Of a stretch of DNA of 35,765 bases, positions 16,949 through 25,380 are shown one piece after another. Within the stretch, counting starts at the first letter, position 1. The number at the start of each line of letters is the position of its first letter. The translations under genes were made by a program, and so were the position numbers. A model generated the notes under the pieces. The model was not told where the DNA came from. It worked only from the letters and a program-made list of their open reading frames with translations, and searched no databases. Source of the DNA: Pseudomonadales bacterium (GTDB lineage: Bacteria; Pseudomonadota; Gammaproteobacteria; Pseudomonadales; Pseudohongiellaceae); contig JAIRJU010000063.1 in NCBI GenBank assembly GCA_031260485.1, positions 1 to 35,765 on the forward strand. The letters are read 5' to 3'.

Positions 16949-17539
16949 ATGAGCGGAACCTTCGGACAAGTCCTGTCTTTGCTGATTACTAGCCTCGGAA
17001 GTCTCTACATTCTGATCGTGCTGCTGCGCTTCTTGCTGCAAGCGGCGCGTGCCGACTTTTACAACCCGGTGAGCCAGGCCATCGTCAAGCTCACCACGCC
17101 GTTGGTGGTGCCGCTGCGCCGTTTGATTCCTGGCTGGCACGGGCTGGATTTCGCCACGCTGGTGCTAGCCTTGGTGCTCAATTGCGTCGCCACGGCGCTC
17201 TTGATCCTGGCGGCGGGTTACCAGTTGCCTGCGCTCAGCCTGATCCTGAGTTGGTCAGCAATAGGGCTCGTGGCGTTCATTCTCAACATTTATTACTACA
17301 TGGTGCTGCTGTCGGTGGTGGCCAGCTTTATCGCGCCGTTCAGCGCGCACCCGGCGCTCTTGGTGGTGCATCAGTTGCTCGAGCCGCTGTACCGGCGCAT
17401 TCACCGCGTGATTCCGCCCATGGGAGGCTTGGATTTTTCGCCGCTCTTCATTTTTTTGGGCATTCAAGTGGTCGAAATTCTGGTGAATCGCGTGGCGGCA
17501 CACCTGGGGCTCGCGCCGCAATTCGTGCTTGGCATCTGA
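16949..17539 (+). CDS. yggT: YggT family integral membrane protein
   Basis: A 196-residue inner-membrane protein with two YGGT repeats. Each repeat has two hydrophobic helices and the motif NPVSQ...[13 protein letters not shown] (residues about 41-60) or [19 protein letters not shown] (about 145-165). The function is not settled; it has been linked to osmotic tolerance and cell-envelope tasks. Start ATG 16949, 47 bases after proC, gives [12 protein letters not shown], the expected beginning. The proC-yggT order is conserved. Confidence 0.94.
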   Translation: MSGTFGQVLSLLITSLGSLYILIVLLRFLLQAARADFYNPVSQAIVKLTTPLVVPLRRLIPGWHGLDFATLVLALVLNCVATALLILAAGYQLPALSLILSWSAIGLVAFILNIYYYMVLLSVVASFIAPFSAHPALLVVHQLLEPLYRRIHRVIPPMGGLDFSPLFIFLGIQVVEILVNRVAAHLGLAPQFVLGI

Positions 17540-17540
17540 T

Positions 17541-18743
17541 ATGAACGCTGCCAAGCTCATCCCCGCCGATTCCGTCGGGCTGGTGCAGCCGCAAAAACTG
17601 CACTTCGACACGCCCTTGCCCTTGCGCAGCGGGCGCGTGATCGAGCGTTACGACCTGATGGTGGAAACCTACGGCACGCTCAACCGCAATGCCTCCAACG
17701 CGAGTTTGATCTGCCACGCCCTCAGCGGCGATCACCACGCCGCAGGTTATTACGACGCCAACAACCCCAAGGAAAAACCCGGCTGGTGGGAGTGCTGCAT
17801 CGGCCCCGGCAAACCCTTCGACACCAATCACTTCTTCGTGGTGTGCCTGAACAATCTCGGCGGCTGCGCGGGCAGCACCGGCCCCTCGTCGCTCAACCCG
17901 GATACCGGCAAGCCCTTCGGCCCCGATTTCCCCATCATCACCGTGCGCGATTGGGTCAAAAGCCAGGCCCATCTGGCCGACCGCCTCGGCATCCAGCAAT
18001 GGGCCGCAATTATCGGCGGCAGCCTGGGCGGAATGCAGGCGATGCGCTGGGCCATCAGTTACCCTGAACGTCTGCGCCATGCGCTGATCATCGCCGCGGC
18101 GCCCAAACTGTCGGCGCAGAACATCGCCTTCAATGAAGTAGCGCGGCAATCCATCATGAGCGATCCTGATTTTCACGCGGGCCGCTACTACGACTACAAC
18201 ACCTATCCGCAAAAAGGCGTGATGCTGGCGCGCATGGTGGGCCATATCACCTATGTGTCGGACGCACTGATGCGCGATAAATTCGGCAAGGACGCGCGCG
18301 CCGGCAGCTTTGGCCGCGATCTGCGCAGTGGCAAACTCAGCTTTGGCTTCGACGTGGATTTTCAGGTGCAAAGCTACCTGCAATACAAAGGCGAAACCTT
18401 CTCCAAGAATTTTGATGCCAATACCTATCTCTTGGTGACCAAGACGCTCGACTATTTTGACCCTTCGGTAGATTACGAAGGCGATCTCAGCCGCGCCTTT
18501 GCCCAGAGCCAGTGCAAGTTTCTGGTCATGTCGTTCAGCAGCGATTGGCGTTTTGCACCGGAGCGCTCGCGCGAGATTGTCGATGCGCTGCTCAAGGCGA
18601 AGAAGGACGTAAGCTATCTCGAAATCGACGCCGACGAAGGTCACGATGCCTTTCTGCTGCCGATTCCGCGTTACATGCGCGCGCTGCACGCCTATATGAA
18701 GCGCGTGGCGGCGGAATGTGACGCAGGCGAAGGAGCACTCTGA
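17541..18743 (+). CDS. metX: Homoserine O-acyltransferase MetX
   Basis: Alpha/beta-hydrolase-fold enzyme that acylates L-homoserine, the first committed step of methionine synthesis. Family members use acetyl-CoA or, in many gammaproteobacteria, succinyl-CoA, and I cannot decide which here. About 400 residues, normal length. Motifs: [13 protein letters not shown], the oxyanion area [15 protein letters not shown], nucleophile elbow [13 protein letters not shown] (Ser near 161), an aspartate in SFSSDWRF, and a histidine in [12 protein letters not shown] 17541 begins one base after the yggT stop. The TGA overlaps the metW ATG, so the pair is coupled. Confidence 0.96.
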   Translation: MNAAKLIPADSVGLVQPQKLHFDTPLPLRSGRVIERYDLMVETYGTLNRNASNASLICHALSGDHHAAGYYDANNPKEKPGWWECCIGPGKPFDTNHFFVVCLNNLGGCAGSTGPSSLNPDTGKPFGPDFPIITVRDWVKSQAHLADRLGIQQWAAIIGGSLGGMQAMRWAISYPERLRHALIIAAAPKLSAQNIAFNEVARQSIMSDPDFHAGRYYDYNTYPQKGVMLARMVGHITYVSDALMRDKFGKDARAGSFGRDLRSGKLSFGFDVDFQVQSYLQYKGETFSKNFDANTYLLVTKTLDYFDPSVDYEGDLSRAFAQSQCKFLVMSFSSDWRFAPERSREIVDALLKAKKDVSYLEIDADEGHDAFLLPIPRYMRALHAYMKRVAAECDAGEGAL

Positions 18744-19333
18744 TGCGTGCCGATTTTCTGCTGATTCAGGATTGGATCGCGCCCCACTCGCGCGTGCTCG
18801 ACCTCGGCTGCGGCAACGGTGCGTTTCTTGCGTATCTCAAGCAAACCAAGCACATCCACGACTGCGGCCTGGAAATTGATGCTGCCAACATTGAAAAATG
18901 CCTCGATGCTGGCGTGAATGTAATCGAGCAAAACATGGAGCAAGGTCTAGGCAATTTCGAGAGCCAGAGCTTCGACACCGTGGTGCTGGCGCAAACCTTA
19001 CAGGCGTTGCAGCGGCCCGACATGATTCTCGATGAGATGCTGCGCGTCGGCAAAAACTGCATTCTGACTTTTCCGAATTTCGCTTACTGGCGGCACCGCG
19101 TCTATCTTGCGCGGCTGGGCCGGATGCCGAAATCCGAACTCTTGCCCTATGAATGGTACGACACACCGAACGTGCATCTGTGCACCATTCACGATTTCGA
19201 CGCGCTATGCCGCGAAAAACGCATCCGCGTGCTCAACCGCAGCGTGGTCGATGAGCAGCAGCGCAGCAAGGTGCTGATGCGCGCGCTGCCCAATCTGTTC
19301 GGCATCAATGCCATTTATCACATCACGCGATAA
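18743..19333 (+). CDS. metW: Methionine biosynthesis protein MetW
   Basis: A 196-residue SAM-methyltransferase-fold protein that works with MetX in methionine synthesis, reported to modulate MetX. Motif I is VLDLGCGNGAFLAYL. The characteristic MetW strand is SFDTVVLAQTLQAL, followed by MLRVGKNCILTFPNFAYWRHR, MPKSELLPYEWYDTPNVHLCT and a C-terminal block with SKVLMRALPNLFG. Its ATG overlaps the metX stop (TGATG). Length and motifs are typical. Confidence 0.96.
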   Translation: MRADFLLIQDWIAPHSRVLDLGCGNGAFLAYLKQTKHIHDCGLEIDAANIEKCLDAGVNVIEQNMEQGLGNFESQSFDTVVLAQTLQALQRPDMILDEMLRVGKNCILTFPNFAYWRHRVYLARLGRMPKSELLPYEWYDTPNVHLCTIHDFDALCREKRIRVLNRSVVDEQQRSKVLMRALPNLFGINAIYHITR

Positions 19334-19353
19334 CACGCGATAAAGAAGGGCCT

Positions 19354-19794
19354 ATGTTCAGCGTTCGCGCCTTTGCCATATTTTTGCTCACCCTAAGTTG
19401 CGCCCTGCTCGCGCGCGCCGACAGCACCGACATCGGCGGCTACACCGTGCATTATCTCGCGGTGAACAGCACCTTTCTCGACCCAGGCATCGCCGCGCAA
19501 TATGGCATCGTGCGCGGTGCGCGCCAGGCGTTCATCAACGTGGCCGTGCTGCGCCAGGATGGCAGCAGCGCCGGCACGCCGGTAACGGCCAGCATCAGCG
19601 GCGGAAAATTCAACCTGATGCAGCAAAGCACGCCGCTGCAATTCAAGGAAGTGCGCGAAGGCCAGGCCATCTATTACCTCGCGCAGTTCGATTTCTCCAA
19701 CGCGGAAACGCTGCGTTTTGAAATCACCGTACAAATTGAAGGCCAGAACGACGCGCATAAAATTACCTGGAGCACGCAACTTTATGCGGATTGA
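19354..19794 (+). CDS. DUF4426 domain-containing periplasmic protein
   Basis: A 146-residue exported protein of unknown role. The signal peptide is about residues 1-22 (FLLTLSCALLARA). The mature part is beta-rich, with YTVHYLAVNSTFLDPGIAAQYGI and SRG-like GARQAFINVAVL early on. This is the family pattern of DUF4426 proteins, which sit between metW and rdgB in Pseudomonas and relatives. Its position in the same run supports the assignment. No cysteine pair or catalytic motif is seen in the mature part. Confidence 0.9.
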   Translation: MFSVRAFAIFLLTLSCALLARADSTDIGGYTVHYLAVNSTFLDPGIAAQYGIVRGARQAFINVAVLRQDGSSAGTPVTASISGGKFNLMQQSTPLQFKEVREGQAIYYLAQFDFSNAETLRFEITVQIEGQNDAHKITWSTQLYAD

Positions 19795-19801
19795 CCTTGA
19801 C

Positions 19802-19834
19802 GCCCTCTCCCCAACCCCTACCCAGGGAGAGGGC
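19802..19834 (+). promoter_or_regulatory. Perfect 10-bp hairpin covering the rdgB ribosome-binding site
   Basis: GCCCTCTCCC (19802-19811) pairs perfectly with GGGAGAGGGC (19825-19834) around a 13-base loop. It lies seven bases after the DUF4426 stop and five bases before the rdgB ATG. The only Shine-Dalgarno-like purine run (GGGAGAGGG) is inside the 3' arm. The hairpin may mask rdgB translation, or it may be a small dispersed repeat that happens to donate the site. Confidence 0.65.
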
Positions 19835-19839
19835 ACCAT

Positions 19840-20454
19840 ATGACCACCATCGTTCTCGCCAGCGGCAACCGCAAAAAACTGGATGAACTGCAACGCATCC
19901 TGGCCGCCAAGGCCGTGAACTTTGTGCCGCAGAGCACCTTCGATGTCCGCGACGCCGACGAAACCGGCCTCAGCTTCGTCGAAAATGCGCTGATCAAGGC
20001 GCGTCACGCCAGCGCGCTCACGCAACTGCCCGCGCTGGCCGACGATTCCGGCATCGAAGTGGATGCGCTCGAAGGCGAGCCTGGCATTTATTCCGCGCGC
20101 TTCGCCGCGATGCACGGCAAGGGCAACGGCGATGACGCCAACAACGCGCTACTGCTCGACTTGCTCAAGCACACTCCCGAAGCACAACGCCGCGCACGTT
20201 ACCACTGCGCCATCGTGCTGCTGCGCCACGCGCGTGATCCAATGCCTTTGATTTGCCTCGGCAGTTGGGAAGGCAGCATTCTCACCACGCCGCGCGGCGC
20301 GCAGGGTTTTGGTTACGACCCGCTGTTCTATGTGCCCACGCATCACTGTAGCGCCGCCGAGCTTGCGCCTGAAATCAAGAACGCGATCAGCCATCGCGCC
20401 ATCGCGCTGCGGCAACTGTTGCAGCAATGGCCACACTTAAGTGGCGATAAATAA
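19840..20454 (+). CDS. rdgB: dITP/XTP pyrophosphatase RdgB
   Basis: Ham1/RdgB-family house-cleaning enzyme hydrolysing dITP, dXTP and ITP to monophosphates, which prevents their incorporation into DNA. A 204-residue protein of usual length. Motifs: N-terminal IVLASGNRKKLDEL, ETGLSFVENALIKARHAS, ALADDSGIEVDAL, GIYSARFA, the GFGYDPLF block, and C-terminal KNAISHRAIAL. The GYDPLF and ISHR motifs are diagnostic. A stable hairpin overlaps its ribosome site. A REP-like repeat begins on the very base after its TAA and leads into hemW. Confidence 0.97.
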   Translation: MTTIVLASGNRKKLDELQRILAAKAVNFVPQSTFDVRDADETGLSFVENALIKARHASALTQLPALADDSGIEVDALEGEPGIYSARFAAMHGKGNGDDANNALLLDLLKHTPEAQRRARYHCAIVLLRHARDPMPLICLGSWEGSILTTPRGAQGFGYDPLFYVPTHHCSAAELAPEIKNAISHRAIALRQLLQQWPHLSGDK

Positions 20455-20618
20455 ATTCCCCTCCTGTGGAGGGGTGGCCGCCGCAGGCGGACGGGGTGGT
20501 AGCCGGACTGTGGCACGAGCTTTTGTTATGGAACCAGATCAACAGAAAATGATGCAAGGTGTTGGCGTTGTTGCAGGACCACCCCGCCCTGACGGGCACC
20601 CCTCCACAGGAGGGGAAT
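20455..20618. repeat. REP-like inverted pair, locus C, inside the start region of hemW
   Basis: The forward copy is at 20455-20500 (starting directly after the rdgB stop) and the reverse copy at 20578-20618. About 77 unique bases lie between them, containing the likely hemW start ATG (20528). It is the same element as at 3865 and 9387. Here it is read through in frame by hemW (CGGVAAAGG and GPPRPDGHPSTGGES are its translations). Confidence 0.85.
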
Positions 20619-21823
20619 CCGCACAAGCCACACCCAGCGAAATTGAAAATGCTGCTGACGAATCTGCACGCGCGCGGGAAGGCGCCGCCAAGCTGCCACC
20701 GCTCAGCCTCTATGTGCATGTGCCGTGGTGTCTGCGCAAATGTCCGTATTGTGATTTCAATTCACATCAACGCCCCGAAGTATTGCCCGAAACCGACTAC
20801 ATCGCGGCACTACTCGATGATCTGCGCACCGATCTGCCTTATGCGCAAGGCCGCGAATTGGTCAGCATTTTCTTCGGCGGCGGCACACCCTCACTGTTCA
20901 GCGCGGCAAGTTTCACCACATTTTTGGACGAAGTACATAAAATCATCCCCTGCGCCGCCGACATCGAGATCACGCTGGAAGCCAACCCCGGCACCTTCGA
21001 GCAGGAACGCTTCAACGCCTACCGCCGCGCTGGCATCAATCGTCTTTCCATCGGCATTCAAAGTTTCGAGCCTGCGCAACTCTTACGCCTTGGCCGTGTG
21101 CATGATCGTAGCGAAGCGCTACGCGCCGCTGACATCGCGCGCCGCGCTGGTTTCGACAACTTCAATCTCGATTTGATGTTTGGTCTGCCTGGGCAAAATC
21201 TCGACGCGGCGCTTGCCGATCTCCGCCAGGCCCTTGCCTGCGCACCGACGCATGTGTCGTGGTATCAACTCACCATCGAACCCAACACCGAATTCTACCG
21301 CCGCCCGCCCACCCTGCCTGGCGACGAAAACGTGGCCGACATGCAGGAAGCCGGTATCACCCTTTTGGCAGAACACGGCTTTGTCCGCTACGAAATTTCC
21401 GCCTACGCACAAGCGAACCGTCATAGCCGGCACAACCGCAATTATTGGGAATTCGGCGACTATCTCGGCATCGGCGCTGGCGCGCATGGCAAGTTCACCG
21501 GCGCCGATGGCGCGATTCACCGCACCCGCAAAACACTCATGCCGTCGCATTATCTGCGCGGTGCAGACGGCAGGCTCGCGCAAACGCGAATGATTCCCGT
21601 GGAGGAGTTGCCGTTTGAATTTCTGCTCAATGCGCTGCGCCTGCGTGAAGGCGTGCCCGCCGCGCTCTTTAGCGCACGTACCGGCCTCGATCTCGATGCC
21701 GCCTTGGGCCCGGCGCTTACCCGCCTGCGCCGCGATGGTTTGCTCGTGCCCGGCTCAACGCGGCTTTGCACCACACCGCGCGGGTACAACCACCTCAACA
21801 CGGTGCTGGAAAGACTGTTGTGA
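20528..21823 (+). CDS. hemW: Radical SAM haem chaperone HemW
   Basis: HemW, related to coproporphyrinogen oxidase HemN, binds haem and a 4Fe-4S cluster and is thought to deliver haem to respiratory enzymes. The conserved part begins KLPPLSLYVHVPWCLRKCPY with the CxxxCxxC cluster motif. It continues with FFGGGTPSLF, EANPGTF, GINRLSIGIQSF, LDLMFGLPGQ, WYQLTIEPNTEF and a C-terminal HemW domain (YWEFGDYLGIGAGAHGKF). Homologues start just before KLPPLSLY. Here no in-frame ATG or GTG exists there, so translation must begin upstream in repeat-derived sequence. ATG 20528 adds about 56 residues; GTG 20441, which overlaps rdgB, is an alternative. No start has a convincing ribosome site. Confidence 0.9.
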   Translation: MEPDQQKMMQGVGVVAGPPRPDGHPSTGGESAQATPSEIENAADESARAREGAAKLPPLSLYVHVPWCLRKCPYCDFNSHQRPEVLPETDYIAALLDDLRTDLPYAQGRELVSIFFGGGTPSLFSAASFTTFLDEVHKIIPCAADIEITLEANPGTFEQERFNAYRRAGINRLSIGIQSFEPAQLLRLGRVHDRSEALRAADIARRAGFDNFNLDLMFGLPGQNLDAALADLRQALACAPTHVSWYQLTIEPNTEFYRRPPTLPGDENVADMQEAGITLLAEHGFVRYEISAYAQANRHSRHNRNYWEFGDYLGIGAGAHGKFTGADGAIHRTRKTLMPSHYLRGADGRLAQTRMIPVEELPFEFLLNALRLREGVPAALFSARTGLDLDAALGPALTRLRRDGLLVPGSTRLCTTPRGYNHLNTVLERLL

Positions 21824-21834
21824 CGGAATCCATT

Positions 21835-22629
21835 ATGAAATTACCGTTCTATATCGTCGATGCCTTCACCTCGCGCGTATTCCACGGCAACCCCGCCGCC
21901 GTTTGCCCGCTCGACGCCTGGCCCAGCGACGCCCTCATGCAGCGCATCGCCGCCGAAAACAACCTGCCTGAAACGGCGTTTCTCGTACCCGAAGGCACAC
22001 ACTGGCACCTGCGCTGGTTCACGCCACTGGTCGAAATCGAACTCTGCGGCCACGCCACCTTGGCGAGCGCACTGGTACTGGCCTTGCGCAACCCTACGCT
22101 CAACCAATTTCGTTTCCATACCTTGAGCGGTGAATTGACTGTCACACGCGAAGGCGACCTTTATACCCTTGACTTCCCTGTGCGTGAGTTGACGCCACTC
22201 GCCACGCATCCCGCACTCGGCGCCGCGCTTGGCTGCCACGTGCTGCACCTCACCCAATCCGGCCACAAGCACGCCATCGCCGAACTTGAGAACGAAACCG
22301 CCGTACGCACCTGCCGCCCCGACTTCGCTGCGCTCAAAGCGCTACCCTGGTCCGGCATCAACATCACCGCGCGCGGCAGCGATTGCGATTTCGTCTCACG
22401 CTTTTTCGCCCCCAAAGTTGGCGTCGATGAAGATCCTGTCACCGGCTCCGCGCACTGCGGCCTCACGCCTTATTGGGCCGCCACGCTCGGTAAAACCCGC
22501 CTTAACGCCCGCCAGCTTTCTGCACGCGGCGGCGAGCTTACTTGCGAACTGCGCGGCGCGCGCGTACTGATGAGCGGCAGCGGCGTGCTGTATAGCCAGG
22601 GTACGCTGTGCCTTGATGTGGCGTCATAA
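21835..22629 (+). CDS. PhzF family isomerase/epimerase-like protein
   Basis: A 264-residue protein of the PhzF (diaminopimelate-epimerase fold) family. Some members isomerise small metabolites, but most, like this one, have no known substrate. Motifs: FYIVDAFTSRVFHGNPAAVCP at the start, ENNLPETAFL with the conserved Glu near residue 45, LRWFTPLVEIELCGHATLA, FVSRFFAPKVGVDEDPVTGSAHC, and a C-terminal strand with SGSGVLYSQGTL. The start ATG 21835 lies 11 bases past hemW, so co-transcription is likely. It is not phenazine-specific, since no phz genes are nearby. Confidence 0.93.
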   Translation: MKLPFYIVDAFTSRVFHGNPAAVCPLDAWPSDALMQRIAAENNLPETAFLVPEGTHWHLRWFTPLVEIELCGHATLASALVLALRNPTLNQFRFHTLSGELTVTREGDLYTLDFPVRELTPLATHPALGAALGCHVLHLTQSGHKHAIAELENETAVRTCRPDFAALKALPWSGINITARGSDCDFVSRFFAPKVGVDEDPVTGSAHCGLTPYWAATLGKTRLNARQLSARGGELTCELRGARVLMSGSGVLYSQGTLCLDVAS

Positions 22630-22719
22630 GCACACAAATCAGTCAACTATCCCTTTATTAACGCGCTTTAACCGTTCTATAACTGTTAATTGCCGCCCTC
22701 TCTCGCGTTAAGCGCCTAG

Positions 22720-22851
22720 CATCACCGGCTGTCGTTACCTGTGCAGGGTAAAGCCCATGCGTTCGCGCCTTCTTATGTTTGCGGTACCTACTTGGTGGAT
22801 AACCTCGGCATGAGGCGCACGCCGCACGCCAGTTATGCCTATCGCTTCTGA
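22720..22851 (+). pseudogene. Possible C-terminal remnant of an outer-membrane receptor
   Basis: Between phzF and the PepSY gene, one plus-strand frame is open for 43 codons before a TGA at 22849. It has no good start. It ends DNLGMRRTPHASYAYRF, which resembles the last strand of a TBDR or other Bam-assembled barrel (RTP-x-ASY, terminal Phe). PepSY membrane proteins often follow TBDR genes, so a decayed receptor fits here. Weak evidence; the similarity is by eye only. Confidence 0.35.
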
Positions 22852-22873
22852 GACATACGGGAGTTTTTGACCC

Positions 22874-24409
22874 ATGCGTTATATTTTGTTGCTGCACCGT
22901 TATCTGGCCGTGGCGGTCGGCCTATTGATGGTGCTGTGGTGTTTGTCCGGTTTCGTGATGATGTACCAGAGTTACCCGAGCTTGAGCCCGCAGCAACAAC
23001 TGGCGGGCCTGGCGCCGCTCGACTTGCGCGACTGCTGCACGCTGGGCGATACCCGCTTCAATCCCACAGCGCCGTTGCCCGCCTTGCGTGTAGAAATGCT
23101 GTTGGGCGATCCGGTGCTGCGTTTCTCTGGCTTTTCCTTGCGCACTGCCGAGGGCGGCACCAGCAGCGTGCTCAACCTGCGCACGGGGCAGGCGCTACAA
23201 ACCTTGAACCCGGAACAGGTGCTGGAGGTGGCGCGGCAATACGGGCGCGGCAATGCAATTGTGGGGGAACCGCACTCGCTTGGCATCATCGACATCGACC
23301 AGTGGACCCTCCAGAGCGCACGACGCAATCGCCCTACCTGGCACTTCGCGTTCGACGACACCGCCGCCACGGAAATCTATGTATCCGGCGCGAGCGGCGA
23401 AGTGTTCCAAAAAACCACACGCCGCGAGCGTGTGCTCGCTTGGCTGGGTGCAATTCCGCATTGGTTGTACCCCACCGCGCTGCGGCAAAACGGCGCGTTA
23501 TGGAACGAAATTGTTATTTGGAGCGCCGTGGCGGGCAGTTTTCTGGCCGCCACCGGCCTCTACGTAGGCATCGCGCGGCTGCGCCGCAACCGCGCGGGGC
23601 AATGGAGTTCGCCCTTTCGCGGTTGGTGGTATTGGCATCATGTCAGCGGCTTGGTATTCGGCATCTTGACGCTCACCTGGGTGTTCAGTGGCTTACTCAC
23701 CATGAACCCCTGGGGCGCGCTCAGCGGCGGTGGTGGCACGCCATACCGTCAGGAAATCCAAGGCAGGGCGACCTGGAGCGAATTCAGCACCTTTCTCTCG
23801 TTCATTGTGGAACGTGTGAATGCTAATAAATACCAACGCTTGGAAACCGCACCTTTCAATGGCCGCTTTTACGCGCTGGCCTCGCAAGCGCGTGAGCCTA
23901 ACGTGCGCTTGGATGTGGAAGGCCGCCTCGCGCTGCTCACCGAAAACGAGGTACGCGCGGCGCTGACGCCGTTGTCAGCACCCGTTCTAGCGCTGGATCT
24001 GCTGCTGCAGGAAGACAGCTACTACTACGGCGGCAAAGGCGGCGATCGCGGTGGCGAGGTGAACTTGCCGGTGTATCGCGTGTCGCTGGCGGACGCCGAA
24101 AACACACGGCTCTACATCGACAAAGATAGCGGCGCGGTGCGCACGCTCAACGCCGATGGACGCTGGTCGCGCTGGCTCCGCACGGGCTTGCACGATCTGG
24201 ATTTCGCGGTGCTGCGACAGCAGCCGGTGTGGGACATCGTTGTGATGCTGCTGCTAGCCGGCGTAACACTGCTCTGCCTGATCGGTACCTGGCTCGCCAT
24301 CGCGCGCGTGCGCTTGGACTGGCGCATCCTGCGTGGCCGCTGGCGCCGCCGCGCGAGCACTGCAAAGCTCAACCCACACTCACGCCACACTGACATAAGG
24401 ACACCATGA
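22874..24409 (+). CDS. PepSY-associated transmembrane protein
   Basis: A 511-residue inner-membrane protein of the PepSY-TM type, often next to siderophore or haem receptors and proposed to act in iron reduction or release. Membrane segments are near residues 8-30 (LAVAVGLLMVLWCLSGFVMMY), 214-235, 258-282 (WHHVSGLVFGILTLTWVFSGLL) and 462-485. Conserved histidines occur in LLHRYLAV and WYWHHVSG. The PepSY segments include TEIYVSGASGEVFQ and RLYIDKDSGAVR. The GGGAG ribosome site is before ATG 22874. The stop is one base before the truncated kinase-like fragment, so an operon once existed. Confidence 0.88.
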   Translation: MRYILLLHRYLAVAVGLLMVLWCLSGFVMMYQSYPSLSPQQQLAGLAPLDLRDCCTLGDTRFNPTAPLPALRVEMLLGDPVLRFSGFSLRTAEGGTSSVLNLRTGQALQTLNPEQVLEVARQYGRGNAIVGEPHSLGIIDIDQWTLQSARRNRPTWHFAFDDTAATEIYVSGASGEVFQKTTRRERVLAWLGAIPHWLYPTALRQNGALWNEIVIWSAVAGSFLAATGLYVGIARLRRNRAGQWSSPFRGWWYWHHVSGLVFGILTLTWVFSGLLTMNPWGALSGGGGTPYRQEIQGRATWSEFSTFLSFIVERVNANKYQRLETAPFNGRFYALASQAREPNVRLDVEGRLALLTENEVRAALTPLSAPVLALDLLLQEDSYYYGGKGGDRGGEVNLPVYRVSLADAENTRLYIDKDSGAVRTLNADGRWSRWLRTGLHDLDFAVLRQQPVWDIVVMLLLAGVTLLCLIGTWLAIARVRLDWRILRGRWRRRASTAKLNPHSRHTDIRTP

Positions 24410-24410
24410 C

Positions 24411-24548
24411 ATGCGCAAATTCACCAAACGCTTCCTCAAGCAGGAAAGCGATCTGCTACGCAATCCTCAGGATGATCTGAACGCACAAATCTTCACCAAC
24501 ACGGTGTACCGCACTACGGATCGCTTCGTGCTGCTGTTCGGCAAATAG
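24411..24548 (+). pseudogene. N-terminal fragment, probably of a sensor kinase
   Basis: A 45-codon frame starting one base after the PepSY stop (ATG 24411, TAG 24546). The text TNTVYRTTDRFVLL resembles the cytoplasmic lead-in to the first membrane helix of hybrid sensor kinases (VYRRTDRMFA...). The expected hydrophobic helix is then missing and the frame ends at once. I read it as the surviving 5' end of a deleted gene. The next 130 bases hold nothing I recognise. Confidence 0.4.
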
Positions 24549-24682
24549 TACAGCGCGGCGTTATCCAGGCAGCAATTGCAGGAAAGCATTTCGATCCATT
24601 CCAACTGAGATTGCATCACCACAAATAGTGGCGCCCAGCGCAAACCTCGACTACCTTGATGCTTGGAAGTCATTTCTATAGG

Positions 24683-24925
24683 ATGGATGCGCCTGTGACC
24701 ACCAAGCACCGTTTTCGTGGCAAATACCGATTGGAAGTCCGTGAGGACGATCACCCGCCAATGCACGCTCACTTGGCGGGCGCGGACGTAGACTTGGTGA
24801 TTTCACTGGAGACCCTGGAAATCACTCACGGCCAAGCGCCTAGAGCATTGCTGGATGAGGTGCTGGAATGGGTTTACAAACACCAGGCTGAGCTGATTGA
24901 GGAATGGAAGAAATGGAACGATTAA
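24683..24925 (+). CDS. DUF4160 domain-containing protein
   Basis: A small (80-residue) protein of the DUF4160 family. It shows KHRFRGKYRLEVREDDHPPMHAHL, with the family's D-H-x-P-x-H-x-H pattern, and a helical tail WVYKHQAELIEEWKKW. DUF4160 genes are nearly always followed by a DUF2442 gene, as here, and the pair behaves like a toxin-antitoxin or defence-type module, though its mechanism is not established. ATG 24683 is chosen; ATG 24659 and GTG 24695 are possible. It overlaps the next gene by up to 22 bases. Confidence 0.82.
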   Translation: MDAPVTTKHRFRGKYRLEVREDDHPPMHAHLAGADVDLVISLETLEITHGQAPRALLDEVLEWVYKHQAELIEEWKKWND

Positions 24926-25380
24926 CCAATACCAAAATGACTCGCCCTCGCCTCAAAGCCGTGAAAGCTTTGCCTGGATACAGGTTGCGCATGACCTTTA
25001 TCGACGACACGGTACTAACCTTGAACAAGCGTGAAACCGTCTTCAGCAAGCGTGGTCTTGTTCCTTTACGCGATGAAGCCAATTTCGCCAAAGCCTGCAT
25101 CGGCGAAGACGCCGGCTGGACCGTGGAATGGCCAGAATTCGATATTCAAATCGGTGCCGACACGCTGTGGCTGGATGCGCAAGCGCAGAACGCACCCGAT
25201 GAAAACACCCGCATCTTCGCGCAATGGCGCGCTCGCTACGGGTTGACATTGGCGCAAGCCGCCGAGGCGTTGGGTATGACCACGCGCACGATGAGCGCCT
25301 ACGGCACTGGCGCACGGCCTGTGCCGCGCTACATCGCGCTGGCGGTCAAGGGCTGGGAATCTGAGCATTCCTTGCGTTAG
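24904..25380 (+). CDS. DUF2442 and helix-turn-helix protein
   Basis: A 158-residue protein. The N-terminal DUF2442 domain (about residues 15-90: LKAVKALPGYRLRMTFIDDT, then GWTVEWPEFDIQIGADTLWLDA) is followed by an HTH (about 105-150: RARYGLTLAQAAEALGMTTRTMSAYGTGARPVPRYIALAVKGWE). It is the partner of the overlapping DUF4160 gene and probably the DNA-binding, antitoxin-like member. ATG 24937 (MTRPRLKAVK) is an alternative start nearer the domain edge. Its TAG touches the broken toxin fragment that follows. Confidence 0.85.
   Translation: MEEMERLTNTKMTRPRLKAVKALPGYRLRMTFIDDTVLTLNKRETVFSKRGLVPLRDEANFAKACIGEDAGWTVEWPEFDIQIGADTLWLDAQAQNAPDENTRIFAQWRARYGLTLAQAAEALGMTTRTMSAYGTGARPVPRYIALAVKGWESEHSLR

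Noticed and set aside
17448-18689. 413-codon open frame antisense to metX
   Set aside because: Entirely overlaps a highly conserved gene; no domain and no ribosome site.
22630-22873. Possible cobalamin riboswitch upstream of the PepSY gene
   Set aside because: A GAGAC word near 22849 recalls the B12 box, but the flanking GCCAGG and CCTGCC arms and the other conserved segments are missing.
24467-24772. 101-codon minus-strand frame across the kinase-like fragment and DUF4160 start
   Set aside because: It overlaps better-supported plus-strand sequences and has no recognisable domain; kept only as unexplained sequence.
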